Source of the DNA: an uncultured Alphaproteobacteria bacterium
GTDB lineage: Bacteria; Pseudomonadota; Alphaproteobacteria; HIMB59; GCA-002718135
Direction of reading: 5' to 3'
Length of the DNA stretch: 64,000 nt
NCBI GenBank assembly: GCA_902515745.1
Contig: CABXWB010000003.1
Coordinates: 1 to 64,000 of the forward strand
In this document: positions 25,756 to 35,652 of the stretch, in pieces
Layout: the number at the start of each line of letters is the position of its first letter
How positions within the stretch are numbered: position 1 is the stretch's first letter
Position numbers and translations under genes: made by a program
Notes under the pieces: generated by a model
The model's database searches: none
What the model saw: only the letters and a program-made list of their open reading frames with translations
What the model was told of the DNA's origin: nothing

Positions 25756-27179
25756 TGTCTAAGTCATCTTTGAAACAAACGTTAAAAGATCTTGAGACAA
25801 AAAAAATATCAATAAGAGAATTAAATCAGGATTATTTAAAAAGAATTAAGGAAAAAGATAATTTAAATGTATTTATTCATTTTAGTGAAGAGAATGTTTT
25901 AAAGCAGATAGATAACTTAGAGAAAGATAATTCAGCAAAAAAATTAAAAGGTATTCCGATTGCAATCAAGGATCTATTTTGTACTAAAAGTATGCCTACA
26001 ACCGCAGCTTCAAAGATTTTAGAAAATTTTAATCCAACTTATGAATCATTTGTTACTCAAAAATTATTAGATGAAGGATCTATTTTTGTTGGTAAAACAA
26101 ATCTTGACGAGTTTGCCATGGGCTCAGCTACTAATACAAGTTTTTTTGGAAATACAATTAATCCTCTATCAAAAGAGAATAAACCTTTAGCTCCTGGTGG
26201 ATCTTCTGGCGGTTCCGCAGCCGCAGTTGCTGCAGATTTATGTTTGGGGGCAACTGGAACAGATACAGGCGGATCAATAAGACAACCAGCTAGCTTTTGT
26301 GGTGTTGTTGGTATCAAACCAACATATGGTTTATGTTCACGATGGGGTATTGCTGCATTTGCATCTAGTTTGGATCAAGCAGGAATTTTTTCTCATAATG
26401 TTGAAGATGCTTCAATTTTATTACAATCAATTGCTGGGTTTGATCAAAGAGATAGTACAAGTGCTAAAGTAGATATTCCAAATTATTTTGAAAATTTAGA
26501 TGATGATCTAAATGGGAAAACTGTTGGTATACCAAAAGAGTATTCTATTGATGGTACACCAATGGAAATAAGTCAGATATGGGAAGATGCTATCAAAGTT
26601 TTAGAAAAAAAAGGTGTTAAAATTAAAAATATTTCACTTCCTCATACTAAATATGCACTTCCTACTTATTATATAATTGCTCCTGCTGAAGCTTCCTCAA
26701 ATTTAGCTCGTTATGATGGAGTAAAATATGGTTTTAGATCTGATGAAATTAATTCTCTTGATGAAATGTATGAAAATACAAGAGCTCAAGGTTTTGGAAA
26801 AGAAGTAAAAAGAAGAATTTTAATAGGAACATACGTATTATCTGCAGGCTATTATGATGCATATTATCTTAAGGCACAAAAAGTAAGAAAATTAATTGCT
26901 GATGATTTTAATAAAGCTTTTAAAGAATGTGATTTTATAGTTACTCCTACTGCACCAAGTGCTGCATTTCCCTTAAATGAAAAACAAAATGATCCTATTA
27001 AAATGTATTTAAATGATGTGTTTACGGTTCCTGCTTCTTTAGCTGGCCTACCAGGTATTTCCATTCCCTTTGGGAAAGATAAAAATAATTTACCACTAGG
27101 TATTCAAATATTAGGAAAACACTTTGATGAACAACAAGTTTTTAATACTGCTATATCTCTAGAAAGATCATATGAATAA
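25755..27179 (+). CDS. gatA: Asp-tRNA(Asn)/Glu-tRNA(Gln) amidotransferase subunit A
   Basis: This 474-residue amidase-signature enzyme has the catalytic triad Lys72 ([10 protein letters not shown]), the cis-Ser in [14 protein letters not shown] (residue 150/151) and the nucleophile Ser174 in [13 protein letters not shown]. It hydrolyses glutamine and hands ammonia to GatB. Length and the C-terminal [16 protein letters not shown]-type end are normal (here [10 protein letters not shown]). It overlaps gatB by 8 bases. The presence of gatCAB implies that this organism makes Gln-tRNA, and perhaps Asn-tRNA, by transamidation. Confidence 0.95.
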   Translation: MSKSSLKQTLKDLETKKISIRELNQDYLKRIKEKDNLNVFIHFSEENVLKQIDNLEKDNSAKKLKGIPIAIKDLFCTKSMPTTAASKILENFNPTYESFVTQKLLDEGSIFVGKTNLDEFAMGSATNTSFFGNTINPLSKENKPLAPGGSSGGSAAAVAADLCLGATGTDTGGSIRQPASFCGVVGIKPTYGLCSRWGIAAFASSLDQAGIFSHNVEDASILLQSIAGFDQRDSTSAKVDIPNYFENLDDDLNGKTVGIPKEYSIDGTPMEISQIWEDAIKVLEKKGVKIKNISLPHTKYALPTYYIIAPAEASSNLARYDGVKYGFRSDEINSLDEMYENTRAQGFGKEVKRRILIGTYVLSAGYYDAYYLKAQKVRKLIADDFNKAFKECDFIVTPTAPSAAFPLNEKQNDPIKMYLNDVFTVPASLAGLPGISIPFGKDKNNLPLGIQILGKHFDEQQVFNTAISLERSYE

Positions 27180-28647
27180 TTTAATAAAAGGTGAAAAGCA
27201 TGATTGGGAAATGGTAATCGGTCTTGAAATACATGCTCAAATAAAATCAAATTCCAAATTATTTTCTTCATCATCAACAAAATTTGGCTCTTCACCAAAT
27301 AGTCAAGTGTCTTTAGTTGATGCTGCTATGCCAGGAATGTTGCCTGTTATTAATAAGTATTGCGTGGAGCAGGCAGTAAAAACTGGAGTCGGTTTAAATG
27401 CTAAAATTAATAATTATTCTGTCTTTGATAGAAAAAATTACTTTTATGCTGATCTTCCACAAGGATATCAAATTAGTCAGTATAAATATCCAATTGTTGG
27501 AGAAGGAAAAGTTACAATTGATTTTAAAGACGGTACATCAAAAGATATTAGAATTGTAAGATTACATTTAGAACAAGATGCTGGTAAAAGTTTACACGAT
27601 CAAAATCCTTCAAAAACATATGTTGATCTTAATAGATCTGGTGTTGCTTTAATGGAAATTGTTAGTGAACCTGACATTAGAACCCCTGACGAAGCTGGAA
27701 TGTATATATCAAAAATTAGATCAATTTTAATGTACTTAGATACATGTGATGGAAATATGCAAGAGGGGTCTTTAAGGGCAGATGTAAATATTTCAGTAAG
27801 AAAACCTGGAGATGAATATGGAACTCGTTGTGAAATAAAAAACTTAAATTCAATAAAATTTATTAAACAAGCTATTAATTATGAAGCAAAACGACAAATA
27901 GAAATATTGGAGTCTGGCAGCTCTATTGAACAAAATACAATGCTCTTTAATACATCTACTGGTAAAACTAGACCGATGAGAAATAAAGAAGAAGCTCATG
28001 ATTATAGATACTTTCCTGATCCAGATTTACTACCACTACAAATTTCAGAAGAAGAAATTGGAAAAATTAAATCATCAATACCAGAGCTTCCAGATGAGCT
28101 TAAGAACAAATTTATTGAGACTTATAAATTGTCTAATTATGATGCCTCCGCATTAACTGCAGAGAAACAAACATCTGATTATTTTAATGAAACAATTAAT
28201 TCAGATTCAGAATTAAAAATTCATGCAAAAATAGTTGTAAATTGGATTACTTCTGAATTGTTTTCATTATTAAACAAAAATAATCTAGATTTAAATAACT
28301 CTCCAGTATCACCTGAAAATTTAGGACAACTTATAAAGTTAATTTCTACAAATGAAATTTCTGGCAAAATTGCAAAAGATGTTATTGAAGAAATGTTTTC
28401 TTCAGGAAAAACAGCTAGACAAATCGTAGATGAAAAGGGTTTACAGCAAGTTACAGATCAGGGGGAAATAGCAAAAGTTATTGATGAGGTGATTGCAGAA
28501 AATCCAAAAATGGTCGAACAGTATCTTGCTGGTAAAGATAAACTATTAGGCTTCTTTGTTGGTCAAGCTATGAAATTAACTAAAGGAAAAGCTAATCCAA
28601 AAATGTTAAATGATATTTTAAAACAAAAATTAAATAAAAAAAATTAA
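27172..28647 (+). CDS. gatB: Asp-tRNA(Asn)/Glu-tRNA(Gln) amidotransferase subunit B
   Basis: This 491-residue protein has the GatB core: [50 protein letters not shown] and [18 protein letters not shown] helical YqeY-like tail ([20 protein letters not shown]) completes it. GatB phosphorylates and amidates the mischarged glutamyl- or aspartyl-tRNA, using ammonia tunnelled from GatA. The start lies inside the end of gatA. Its 3' end overlaps the convergent membrane-protein gene by 18 bases. No missing key residues were seen. Confidence 0.95.
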   Translation: MNNLIKGEKHDWEMVIGLEIHAQIKSNSKLFSSSSTKFGSSPNSQVSLVDAAMPGMLPVINKYCVEQAVKTGVGLNAKINNYSVFDRKNYFYADLPQGYQISQYKYPIVGEGKVTIDFKDGTSKDIRIVRLHLEQDAGKSLHDQNPSKTYVDLNRSGVALMEIVSEPDIRTPDEAGMYISKIRSILMYLDTCDGNMQEGSLRADVNISVRKPGDEYGTRCEIKNLNSIKFIKQAINYEAKRQIEILESGSSIEQNTMLFNTSTGKTRPMRNKEEAHDYRYFPDPDLLPLQISEEEIGKIKSSIPELPDELKNKFIETYKLSNYDASALTAEKQTSDYFNETINSDSELKIHAKIVVNWITSELFSLLNKNNLDLNNSPVSPENLGQLIKLISTNEISGKIAKDVIEEMFSSGKTARQIVDEKGLQQVTDQGEIAKVIDEVIAENPKMVEQYLAGKDKLLGFFVGQAMKLTKGKANPKMLNDILKQKLNKKN

Positions 28648-28974
28648 ACGTAAAGAATAGCATCTATAAGCAACAATTATAAATGTTAAAACTATCCAAA
28701 TAATACTTCCTTTGTAATTTTCTGCCGCTCTCCAAATTCCAATAGAAATAAATATTGTCCAAATAAAAATAAAAATTTTTGAGATTAGCGCAAGATTAGT
28801 AAAATCTAAAAATGGTATTTGGGAAACAGAGCTATCTGTATTAAAAAAATAAATTTCAAGATTAAATATAATAAGCAAAACAATACCATTTAGCAGTTCA
28901 CCAACTAACCAATAGGATTTCCAGAGTTTTATTTTTCCTTCAAAAAAATCTTTTAATATATTTGTATTAGTCAT
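28630..28974 (-). CDS. Small three-helix membrane protein, function unknown
   Basis: This 114-residue protein has three clear membrane helices: around [39 protein letters not shown] and [18 protein letters not shown]. The WRAAENYKG turn between the second and third helices is the only distinctive motif, and it looks like a family signature in small bacterial membrane proteins that I cannot name. It is convergent with gatB and overlaps its 3' end. No partner gene suggests a role. Confidence 0.65.
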   Translation of the reverse strand: MTNTNILKDFFEGKIKLWKSYWLVGELLNGIVLLIIFNLEIYFFNTDSSVSQIPFLDFTNLALISKIFIFIWTIFISIGIWRAAENYKGSIIWIVLTFIIVAYRCYSLRLIFFI

Positions 28975-29038
28975 TTTTATTTATCTTTAACATTATAATT
29001 ATTCATAAAATTTTTAATAGCAATTCAACACTCTTAAA

Positions 29039-29847
29039 TCATTTATTGGGAGTTTTTAATGTATAAGAAGTCCACAAAGAATGCCATTTAGCATAATTAT
29101 CTTTTTTCCTATTACTGCCTTTAATTATAACAACACTTTCAATTAGATATTTTGTATTTTTTTAAAGAGGTAATCAAAATATCCACCCTTGTTTGTTTTA
29201 ATATATTCTTTTCTAAAATAACCATTATTTAAACTCATAATAGAAACCTTATGATCAGCTAGTATTTTATTTTTATATTCTAATAGAATTCTTTTACTTT
29301 CATTTAAATTATTAAGTGGATTGTCTAAAAAAATTAATTCAAAGTCCATATTTGTATCGATATCTCTACCGTTAAAATTTTCTAAACTAATTAATGACTT
29401 TGCATATCTTTTATAACTTTCAAAAAAATTATCTGGATAGTTATTTTCTTTATGTTTTTGAGCTAAATTTGGATATCCTTTTTCTCTTGTAAATATTTCA
29501 AATTTTACTAATTTTTCATATTCAACATATTTAGTTACTGATTCAATCTGTATTACATTTAACCCTTTGGACATTTTTTTAATATTAAGAGCAGGAATAT
29601 CACCTAATCTACCTTTAATTTTAGATTTACCATCTTTAGAATGAAGGAATGAAATTTTAAAATATTCTGTAGTAAATGGTATTGGCGACCCTTCAAAGTT
29701 TTCTCCTATGAATATGTTGGCTATAGCTTTTTCATCATCTGATAAGTGATAATTTTTTGGATCAATCCAAAATTCATGACTTAAAGAGATATTAGATATT
29801 GAAGATAAGATTATAATAAATATTAATCTTTTTATATAAAATGTCAT
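29039..29847 (-). pseudogene. DUF4198 periplasmic protein with a one-base frameshift near the 3' end
   Basis: The uninterrupted frame (29143-29847) encodes 234 residues: a signal peptide ending near SISNISLS, then SHEFWIDPKNYHL, the classic start of DUF4198 proteins, linked to periplasmic metal handling. It stops early, after GGYFDYLFKKIQNI. Just before this is an A7 run (T7 at 29157-29163 on the plus strand). Adding one A continues the protein as YLFKKNTKYLIESVVIIKG, then a tail containing YAKWHSLWTSYTLKTP, ending at TGA 29041-29039. That tail is the expected DUF4198 C-terminus. It may be a mutation, a sequencing error or transcriptional slippage. Confidence 0.75.
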
Positions 29848-29848
29848 T

Positions 29849-31009
29849 ATGCTCTCTTATATTAAAATTATAAAATTATATCTATTTCTAATTCTTGTTG
29901 TTTTTGTAAATTTATTTTCAACATCTTCTATTAGTCATGAAATCAAGCCATCTATTGCTGATTTTACCTATGATGATAGTTATTTAAATTTTAAAATAAG
30001 ATTAAACGCTGAATTGATATTATCTAATATTGATGCATCTATTGTTTCTAATACAGACTCTTCATCACTAAGTGAAATTTATGATAAATTTAGAATTTTA
30101 AGTAAAAAAGACCTTGAACAAATGTTTATAAATTCTTGGAGTGAAATAAGTTCTAATATTGATATTAAAATTAATAATGAATCAAAGAAAATTATTTTAA
30201 TTAAAACGGAAGTTGAAGATATAAAAAATTTTGAAATAAGTAGAGATACGCATGTTTATTTTAGAATTTTATTAGATAAAAATTCTGAACAATTTACATT
30301 TAGTTGGATTAAAAACTACGGCCCAATTATTTTAAGAGAGAATAATAATAACAAATTAGAAGATGAGTTAGTTACAGAATATTTGCAATCAGGAACTGAA
30401 TCAAGTAAATTTTCATTTAAGGAAAATAATTTTAGTAAAACATTTAATAGCTTTGCAAAATTTTTTGTACTAGGAATTCAACATATAATTCCAAAAGGAT
30501 TAGATCATATTTTATTCATATTTGGACTTTTTTTATTTTCATCATCCTTAAAAAAATTAATTTCTCAAATAACTATATTTACTATTGCTCACTCAATTAC
30601 TCTAATATTTGTTTCTTTATCTTTAATGAGAATCAATCCTCAAATTGTTGAACCTATCATTGCACTATCTATAGTTTATATCGGATTAGAAAATATTTTT
30701 AAAAAATATATAAAAGAATATTTAAGATATGTTGTAATCTTATTTTTTGGATTACTTCATGGTTTAGGATTTGCATTAGTTTTGAGTGATATAGGTTATA
30801 GGAGCACAAACTTATTTATAAATCTTGTATCTTTTAATATTGGTATTGAAGTAGCGCAAATATCCATAGTATTGCTTTTATATCTATTGATTGCTTTAAA
30901 TTTTGCAAAAAATAAAAATTACAGAATCTTATTTCAAGTGCCATCATCATTATTAATATCTAGTATTGGGTTGTATTGGTTTTTTGAAAGAATTAATTTT
31001 TTTCAATAA
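29849..31009 (+). CDS. HupE/UreJ-like membrane protein with periplasmic N-domain
   Basis: This 386-residue protein has a signal anchor (residues about 8-29), a periplasmic domain of about 165 residues opening with SHEIKPSIADFTYDD, and then about six helices. Signatures are GIQHIIPKGLDHILFIFGLF and FFGLLHGLGFALVL, with histidines spaced as in HupE/UreJ proteins, which move nickel, cobalt or related metals. It starts one base from the divergent DUF4198 gene. That pairing suggests a shared metal-uptake or metal-handling task. The metal is not identifiable. Confidence 0.82.
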   Translation: MLSYIKIIKLYLFLILVVFVNLFSTSSISHEIKPSIADFTYDDSYLNFKIRLNAELILSNIDASIVSNTDSSSLSEIYDKFRILSKKDLEQMFINSWSEISSNIDIKINNESKKIILIKTEVEDIKNFEISRDTHVYFRILLDKNSEQFTFSWIKNYGPIILRENNNNKLEDELVTEYLQSGTESSKFSFKENNFSKTFNSFAKFFVLGIQHIIPKGLDHILFIFGLFLFSSSLKKLISQITIFTIAHSITLIFVSLSLMRINPQIVEPIIALSIVYIGLENIFKKYIKEYLRYVVILFFGLLHGLGFALVLSDIGYRSTNLFINLVSFNIGIEVAQISIVLLLYLLIALNFAKNKNYRILFQVPSSLLISSIGLYWFFERINFFQ

Positions 31010-31219
31010 TAACTGATCAATCTTAATCAGCAAAATACCTTTAATTTAATAAAAGACTTGGAGCACAATTGGAGCAGTAAAAGTTTCATTTTATTATATT
31101 CTTCACACTTTTCTCATGTTATAAAACTTAATAAATAGTGAAATTAAACTTGAGTTGTTCTTAGTATAACTAGGTAAATGGATCTATAAGGAAGAATTTT
31201 ACAAAATGAATAAAATACA

Positions 31220-31311
31220 GGAGAGATGGGTGAGTGGCTTAAACCACAGGTTTGCTAAACCTGCGAAGGAAGTAATTCCTTCCGAGGGTTCGAATCCCTC
31301 TCTCTCCGCCA
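31220..31311 (+). tRNA. tRNA-Ser (GCT anticodon)
   Basis: The acceptor GGAGAGA pairs with TCTCTCC, followed by G and an encoded CCA. The anticodon stem is CAGGT/ACCTG with loop TTGCTAA, giving anticodon GCT (serine, AGC/AGU codons). A long variable arm (GCGAAGGAAGTAATTCCTTC) marks a class II tRNA, and GGTTCGAATCC is the T loop. It lies 8 bases before dapA. Confidence 0.96.
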
Positions 31312-31318
31312 TATAAAA

Positions 31319-32191
31319 ATGTTTAAAGGAAGTATACCTGCAGTTATTACGCCATTTGTTGAAGATAAAGTTGATTATAATTCATTGACTAAAGTTTTAA
31401 CACACTTGATAGATAATGGATCTCATGGTCTTGTGCCATGTGGGACAACTGGTGAATCGCCAACTTTATCCCATGAAGAACATAAAAAAATAATTGAAGA
31501 AACAATTAGAATTGCTGATAAAAGAATTCCTGTCATAGCTGGCACAGGTTCTAATAATACTCTAGAGGCTTTAGAATATACAAATCATGCTGAAAATTCA
31601 GGAGCTGATGCTGCTCTAATCGTAACTCCATATTATAATAAACCGACTCAATCTGGATTGTATAAACATTTCAAAACAATTGCTGAAAAAACTAACATAC
31701 CAATAATTATATACAACATACCAGGTAGATCAGTTGTCGATATGACAATTGAAACTATGATAGAATTATCAAAAATTAAAAATATTGTTGGGGTTAAAGA
31801 TGCAACAAACGATTTATTTAGACCACTTTTAACTAGAAAAAAAATGCAAAATGAATTTTGTTATCTATCAGGAGAAGATGGAACAGCTTTAGCATATTTA
31901 GCACAAGGTGGACATGGATGTATTTCAGTTACAGCAAATGTTGCTCCAAAATACTGTTCAGAAATGCATTCTGCATGGCAAGAAAAAAATATTTCCAAAG
32001 CTCAAGAAATTAATCTTAAATTATCTTCTTTACACAATGTTCTATTTATAGAATCTAGTCCTGGCCCAGTTAAATATGCAGCATCATTATTAGGTTTATG
32101 TAAAGAAGATACACGATTGCCATTATCTGAAATTAAAGATGATACTAAAAAATTAGTCAAAAAATGTCTTCAAGAATTAGAACTTTTGTAG
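31319..32191 (+). CDS. dapA: 4-hydroxy-tetrahydrodipicolinate synthase
   Basis: This 290-residue aldolase-class enzyme has VPCGTTGESPTLSHEEH for pyruvate binding, Tyr132 in IIIYNIPGRSVVDM and the Schiff-base Lys160 in IVGVKDATND. It condenses pyruvate with aspartate semialdehyde, the committed step to diaminopimelate and lysine, for peptidoglycan. It starts 8 bases after tRNA-Ser and its stop abuts the smpB ATG (TAGATG), so the genes are cotranscribed. Confidence 0.95.
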   Translation: MFKGSIPAVITPFVEDKVDYNSLTKVLTHLIDNGSHGLVPCGTTGESPTLSHEEHKKIIEETIRIADKRIPVIAGTGSNNTLEALEYTNHAENSGADAALIVTPYYNKPTQSGLYKHFKTIAEKTNIPIIIYNIPGRSVVDMTIETMIELSKIKNIVGVKDATNDLFRPLLTRKKMQNEFCYLSGEDGTALAYLAQGGHGCISVTANVAPKYCSEMHSAWQEKNISKAQEINLKLSSLHNVLFIESSPGPVKYAASLLGLCKEDTRLPLSEIKDDTKKLVKKCLQELELL

Positions 32192-32635
32192 ATGAAAATT
32201 ATTGCTGCTAATAACAGAGCCAATTATAATTACACAATATCAAATAAAATAGAAGCTGGTATTGTGCTAACTGGCTCTGAAGTTAAATCTCTACGCATTA
32301 ATACAGGTTCAATTAGAGGTTCATATATCATAGAGCAAAATGGAGAACTATGGCTTTCAAATTCCTTTATTAAAAAATATCAAAACTCTACTAACAACAA
32401 TTATGATCCAAGTAGAAATAGAAAATTATTAGTCACAAAGAGAGAATTTGATAAAATATCAGGCTCTATAAAACAGGGTGGTTTTACCATTGTCCCTTTA
32501 TCTTTGTATTTCTCGGATAAGGGTTTTGCAAAGTTGTCTTGTGGTATTGCGAAAGGTAAGAAAAAAATAGATAAAAGAGAAACAATAAAACAAAGGGATT
32601 GGAACATTAAAAAGCAAAGATTACTCAAAAAATAA
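32192..32635 (+). CDS. smpB: SsrA-binding protein
   Basis: This 147-residue protein has the SmpB beta-barrel segments GIVLTGSEVKSLRINTGSIRGSY, shown here by its core TGSEVKSLR, then YDPSRNRKLLVTKREFDKI. Its basic C-terminal tail (KGKKKIDKRETIKQRDW) enters the ribosomal decoding centre. It works with tmRNA to rescue stalled ribosomes. The ssrA gene is not in this window. The start abuts the dapA stop with no gap. Confidence 0.95.
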   Translation: MKIIAANNRANYNYTISNKIEAGIVLTGSEVKSLRINTGSIRGSYIIEQNGELWLSNSFIKKYQNSTNNNYDPSRNRKLLVTKREFDKISGSIKQGGFTIVPLSLYFSDKGFAKLSCGIAKGKKKIDKRETIKQRDWNIKKQRLLKK

Positions 32636-32676
32636 TTAACTATTTACTTTTAATAATTGATCACTATAAGCTCTGA

Positions 32677-33099
32677 ATGGCAAGAATAACAGTTGAAGAT
32701 TGCATAGATAAATTTCCAAGCAGATTTGAGCTAGTTTTAGTTGCATCAAATAGAGCAAGAAAGTTATTTTCAGGTGAAAATCCAACAGTAGAAATTGATA
32801 ATGATAAAAATACTGTAATTGCACTTAGAGAGATAGCTGAAGAGACTCTTACAACTGAGCAACTTAAAAATGATTTGATTGAGGAATATCAAACCAATAC
32901 TTTTAGTGAAGATGAAGATATCAATGAAATCGAGGATAATAGCAGTGAGAGTCAACTAGAAAACAATGACTCAGAAGAAGATGCTATAATACTAGATGAT
33001 GAAAACATTAATCAGTCAGTAGAAGAAAAACCTATTGATACTCTTGAAGATAAATTAGAAAATTCATCAGATGAAAATAAAGAACAAGATATATTATAA
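32677..33099 (+). CDS. rpoZ: RNA polymerase omega subunit with long acidic tail
   Basis: The N-terminal 60 or so residues are a standard omega subunit: [20 protein letters not shown], then NRARKLFSG and [12 protein letters not shown]. Omega helps assemble the beta-prime subunit and, in many bacteria, binds ppGpp. The rest, from about residue 68 to 140, is a low-complexity tail packed with Asp, Glu, Asn and Ser, longer than the usual alphaproteobacterial tail. It sits 41 bases after smpB and 40 bases before the (p)ppGpp synthetase/hydrolase gene, the usual rpoZ-spoT neighbourhood. Confidence 0.93.
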   Translation: MARITVEDCIDKFPSRFELVLVASNRARKLFSGENPTVEIDNDKNTVIALREIAEETLTTEQLKNDLIEEYQTNTFSEDEDINEIEDNSSESQLENNDSEEDAIILDDENINQSVEEKPIDTLEDKLENSSDENKEQDIL

Positions 33100-33139
33100 A
33101 TTTACATTATAAAAAAAATAAATAATTTAAATATTATTT

Positions 33140-35263
33140 ATGGCTAAAGAAATAAACAAAGATTTAGAATTAATTACCTCATATCTTACATCTGAAGAAA
33201 AAAATAAAGTTAGACATGCACTGAAATTGAGTCAAAAAGCTCATAGTAATCAGTTAAGAAGATCAGGAGACCCTTTTATAACTCATCCATTAGAAGTTGC
33301 AAAAATTTTGACTTCAATAAAATTAGATGCTGACTCAATTGTAGCTGGTCTACTTCACGATACTTTGGAAGATACAAATTTAAATATAGAAGAAATTAAT
33401 AAAAATTTTGGAAATCAAATAGTGGAGCTCGTAGATGGTTTAACAAAAATAAATAAATATTCATTAAAAGTTAATAATCAAAAATTTGGAGAGAATTATA
33501 AAAAATTAATTTTAGCAACAACAAAAGATTTACGAGTAATTTTAGTAAAGTTAGCTGACAGATTACATAACATGAGAACAATTCAATTTATTAAAGATAA
33601 AAATAAAAAAACTAAAATAGCATTGGAAACACTTGAAGTATTTGCCCCATTAGCTCAAAGATTAGGAATGAAGGAATGGCAAGATGAATTAGAAGATATG
33701 TCATTTGAAATAATAAATCCTGATGCAAGAGAAACAATTATAGAAAGATTGGATTATTTAAAATCAAAAGATGATAATATTGTTGATGAAATTAGATATG
33801 AATTAAAAAATATTTTTTTTCAAGAAGATTTATTTTGTAAAATAGAGGGTAGAATAAAATCTCCATATTCAATTTGGAATAAGATTAAAAATAAAAATAT
33901 TTCTTTTGAACAACTTTCAGATATTATGGCTTTTAGAGTTATTACTAATTCTACTAGAGAGTGTTACAGATGCTTAGGTATAATACATAGGCAATATCCA
34001 TATATACAAGGTAGATTTAAAGATTTTATTTCTGCACCTAAATCAAATGGATATAGAGCACTGCATACGTCAGTGATGGGGCCAAAAAATAAAAAAATTG
34101 AAATTCAATTTCGTTCAAACATAATGGATCAAATTGCTCATTTTGGCGTTGCTTCTCATTGGAAGTATAAAGATCCAAAAAAAATAAAAGAAAAAGACGC
34201 AAGAGAATATAAATGGGTGTATGATTTAGTAGATTCAATGAATTCATCAGTTACTCAAGATGAGTTAATCCAAAACTCAAAGTTGAAAGTATTTCAGAAT
34301 GATATTTTTGTTTTTACTCCAAAAGGAGATCTAATAGAATTGCCTAAAAATGCAACTCCTGTTGATTTTGCATACGCAATACATAGTCAGATAGGTGATA
34401 AATGTGTAGCAGCTAAAATTAATGATAAGCTGCAACCACTAAAAACAATTTTAAATAATGGCGATCAAATAGAAATTGTAACTTCGGAGTCTTCACAGCC
34501 TTCCCCTCTTTGGCAGAGATTTGCAGTAACAACAAAGGTAAAATCACAACTAAGAAGATTTTTTAAATTTAAGAAGAAAGAAGAGCATATAATATTTGGA
34601 AGAGAAATATTAATAAATTATTTTCAAAAAGAAAATTATGAATTTAATAAAAATACTGAACAAAAAATACTTGATGATTTTAATTTTAAATCAATAAACG
34701 ATGTATACTCTTCAATAGGCTCAGGAGAGATTACAGCACTTTCTGTAATTAAAAAAATTTATCCTGAGTATAATTATATTCCAGTTTCAAAATTTAATGA
34801 AAAAATCCAGAATCCCATAAAATTAAAGGGATTGACAGCTGGAATGTCTTATCATCTTGCGGGTTGCTGTTCTCCTTTAAAAGGAGATAATATAGTTGGA
34901 ATAGTTACTGCAGGAATAGGTGTTGCTGTTCATACACTTGATTGTGATACTCTTACATCATATCAAGATGCGCCAGATAGATGGCTAAATATTTCTTGGG
35001 ATAATCAAAGTAATTTAGAAACAGTATCAAATGCAAGAATTGTTGTTGTATTATTTAATAAACCGGGAAGTCTTGGAAAAGTTACAACAGTTATTGCAAA
35101 AAATAATGGCAATATTTCAAATATTCTTTTTTCAGTAAGGAAGCCTGATTTTTTTGAGATTATAATAGACATTGAGGTTAGAGACGCTAATCATTTACAA
35201 AATATAATTGCAGCATTAAGAATGGAAAAAGAAGTATCTTCATTAGAGAGATTAAAAGGTTAA
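33140..35263 (+). CDS. Bifunctional (p)ppGpp synthetase/hydrolase (RSH)
   Basis: This 707-residue RelA/SpoT homologue has all domains: HD hydrolase (DPFITHPLEVAK and LLHDTLEDT, metal residues intact), synthetase (MAFRVITNSTRECYRCLGII, FISAPKSNGYRALHTSV), TGS (FVFTPKGDLIELPKNATPVD), a zinc-finger/RIS region (YHLAGCCSPLKGD) and a C-terminal ACT domain. Both activities look possible, as in alphaproteobacterial Rsh. It starts the run to parC. pdxJ, usually between this gene and acpS, is absent. Confidence 0.93.
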   Translation: MAKEINKDLELITSYLTSEEKNKVRHALKLSQKAHSNQLRRSGDPFITHPLEVAKILTSIKLDADSIVAGLLHDTLEDTNLNIEEINKNFGNQIVELVDGLTKINKYSLKVNNQKFGENYKKLILATTKDLRVILVKLADRLHNMRTIQFIKDKNKKTKIALETLEVFAPLAQRLGMKEWQDELEDMSFEIINPDARETIIERLDYLKSKDDNIVDEIRYELKNIFFQEDLFCKIEGRIKSPYSIWNKIKNKNISFEQLSDIMAFRVITNSTRECYRCLGIIHRQYPYIQGRFKDFISAPKSNGYRALHTSVMGPKNKKIEIQFRSNIMDQIAHFGVASHWKYKDPKKIKEKDAREYKWVYDLVDSMNSSVTQDELIQNSKLKVFQNDIFVFTPKGDLIELPKNATPVDFAYAIHSQIGDKCVAAKINDKLQPLKTILNNGDQIEIVTSESSQPSPLWQRFAVTTKVKSQLRRFFKFKKKEEHIIFGREILINYFQKENYEFNKNTEQKILDDFNFKSINDVYSSIGSGEITALSVIKKIYPEYNYIPVSKFNEKIQNPIKLKGLTAGMSYHLAGCCSPLKGDNIVGIVTAGIGVAVHTLDCDTLTSYQDAPDRWLNISWDNQSNLETVSNARIVVVLFNKPGSLGKVTTVIAKNNGNISNILFSVRKPDFFEIIIDIEVRDANHLQNIIAALRMEKEVSSLERLKG

Positions 35264-35265
35264 AT

Positions 35266-35652
35266 ATGATTATTGGCAATGGAATAGATATAATTGATAT
35301 TAATAGAATAAGAAGAGTAATAGATAAATATGGTAATAGATTTAAAAAAAGATGTTTTGTTATTTCTGAGATAGAAAGATCAGAAAATAGATTAAATTCA
35401 GTAGAATCTTATGCAAAAAGATATGCTGCGAAAGAAGCATGTGCTAAAGCTTTAGGTACAGGTCTAGCTAGAGGTGTATTTTGGAAAGATATTGAAGTTG
35501 TAAATAACCAATATGGTAAACCATTTATAAAGCTTCATGGTAAAGCAAAAAAAATTTTTATAAATATGAATAAAAATCCTAATACACAAATTGAAGTATC
35601 ACTTTCTGATGAAAAAAAATATGCGATAGCAAATGTGATAATTTATGACTAG
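35266..35652 (+). CDS. acpS: Holo-[acyl-carrier-protein] synthase
   Basis: This 128-residue AcpS-type phosphopantetheinyl transferase has GNGIDIIDINRI at the N-terminus, with the Mg-binding Asp, and YAAKEACAKALGTG with the second metal ligand Glu. The C-terminal part contains IEVSLSDEKKYAIA. It attaches 4'-phosphopantetheine to ACP. It lies 2 bases after the RSH gene and overlaps lepB by 8 bases. Confidence 0.94.
   Translation: MIIGNGIDIIDINRIRRVIDKYGNRFKKRCFVISEIERSENRLNSVESYAKRYAAKEACAKALGTGLARGVFWKDIEVVNNQYGKPFIKLHGKAKKIFINMNKNPNTQIEVSLSDEKKYAIANVIIYD

Noticed and set aside
26057-26317. 86-codon open frame opposite gatA
   Set aside because: It is a mirror of the Gly/Ser-rich amidase motif region of gatA, a well-known source of antisense open frames.
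29059-29091. Short plus-strand frame reading MYKKSTKNAI
   Set aside because: It is opposite the restored C-terminus of the DUF4198 gene, which explains the sequence better.
31220-31319. Intact integrated element at tRNA-Ser
   Set aside because: No intact integrase, flanking repeat of the tRNA end or cargo genes are visible next to it.
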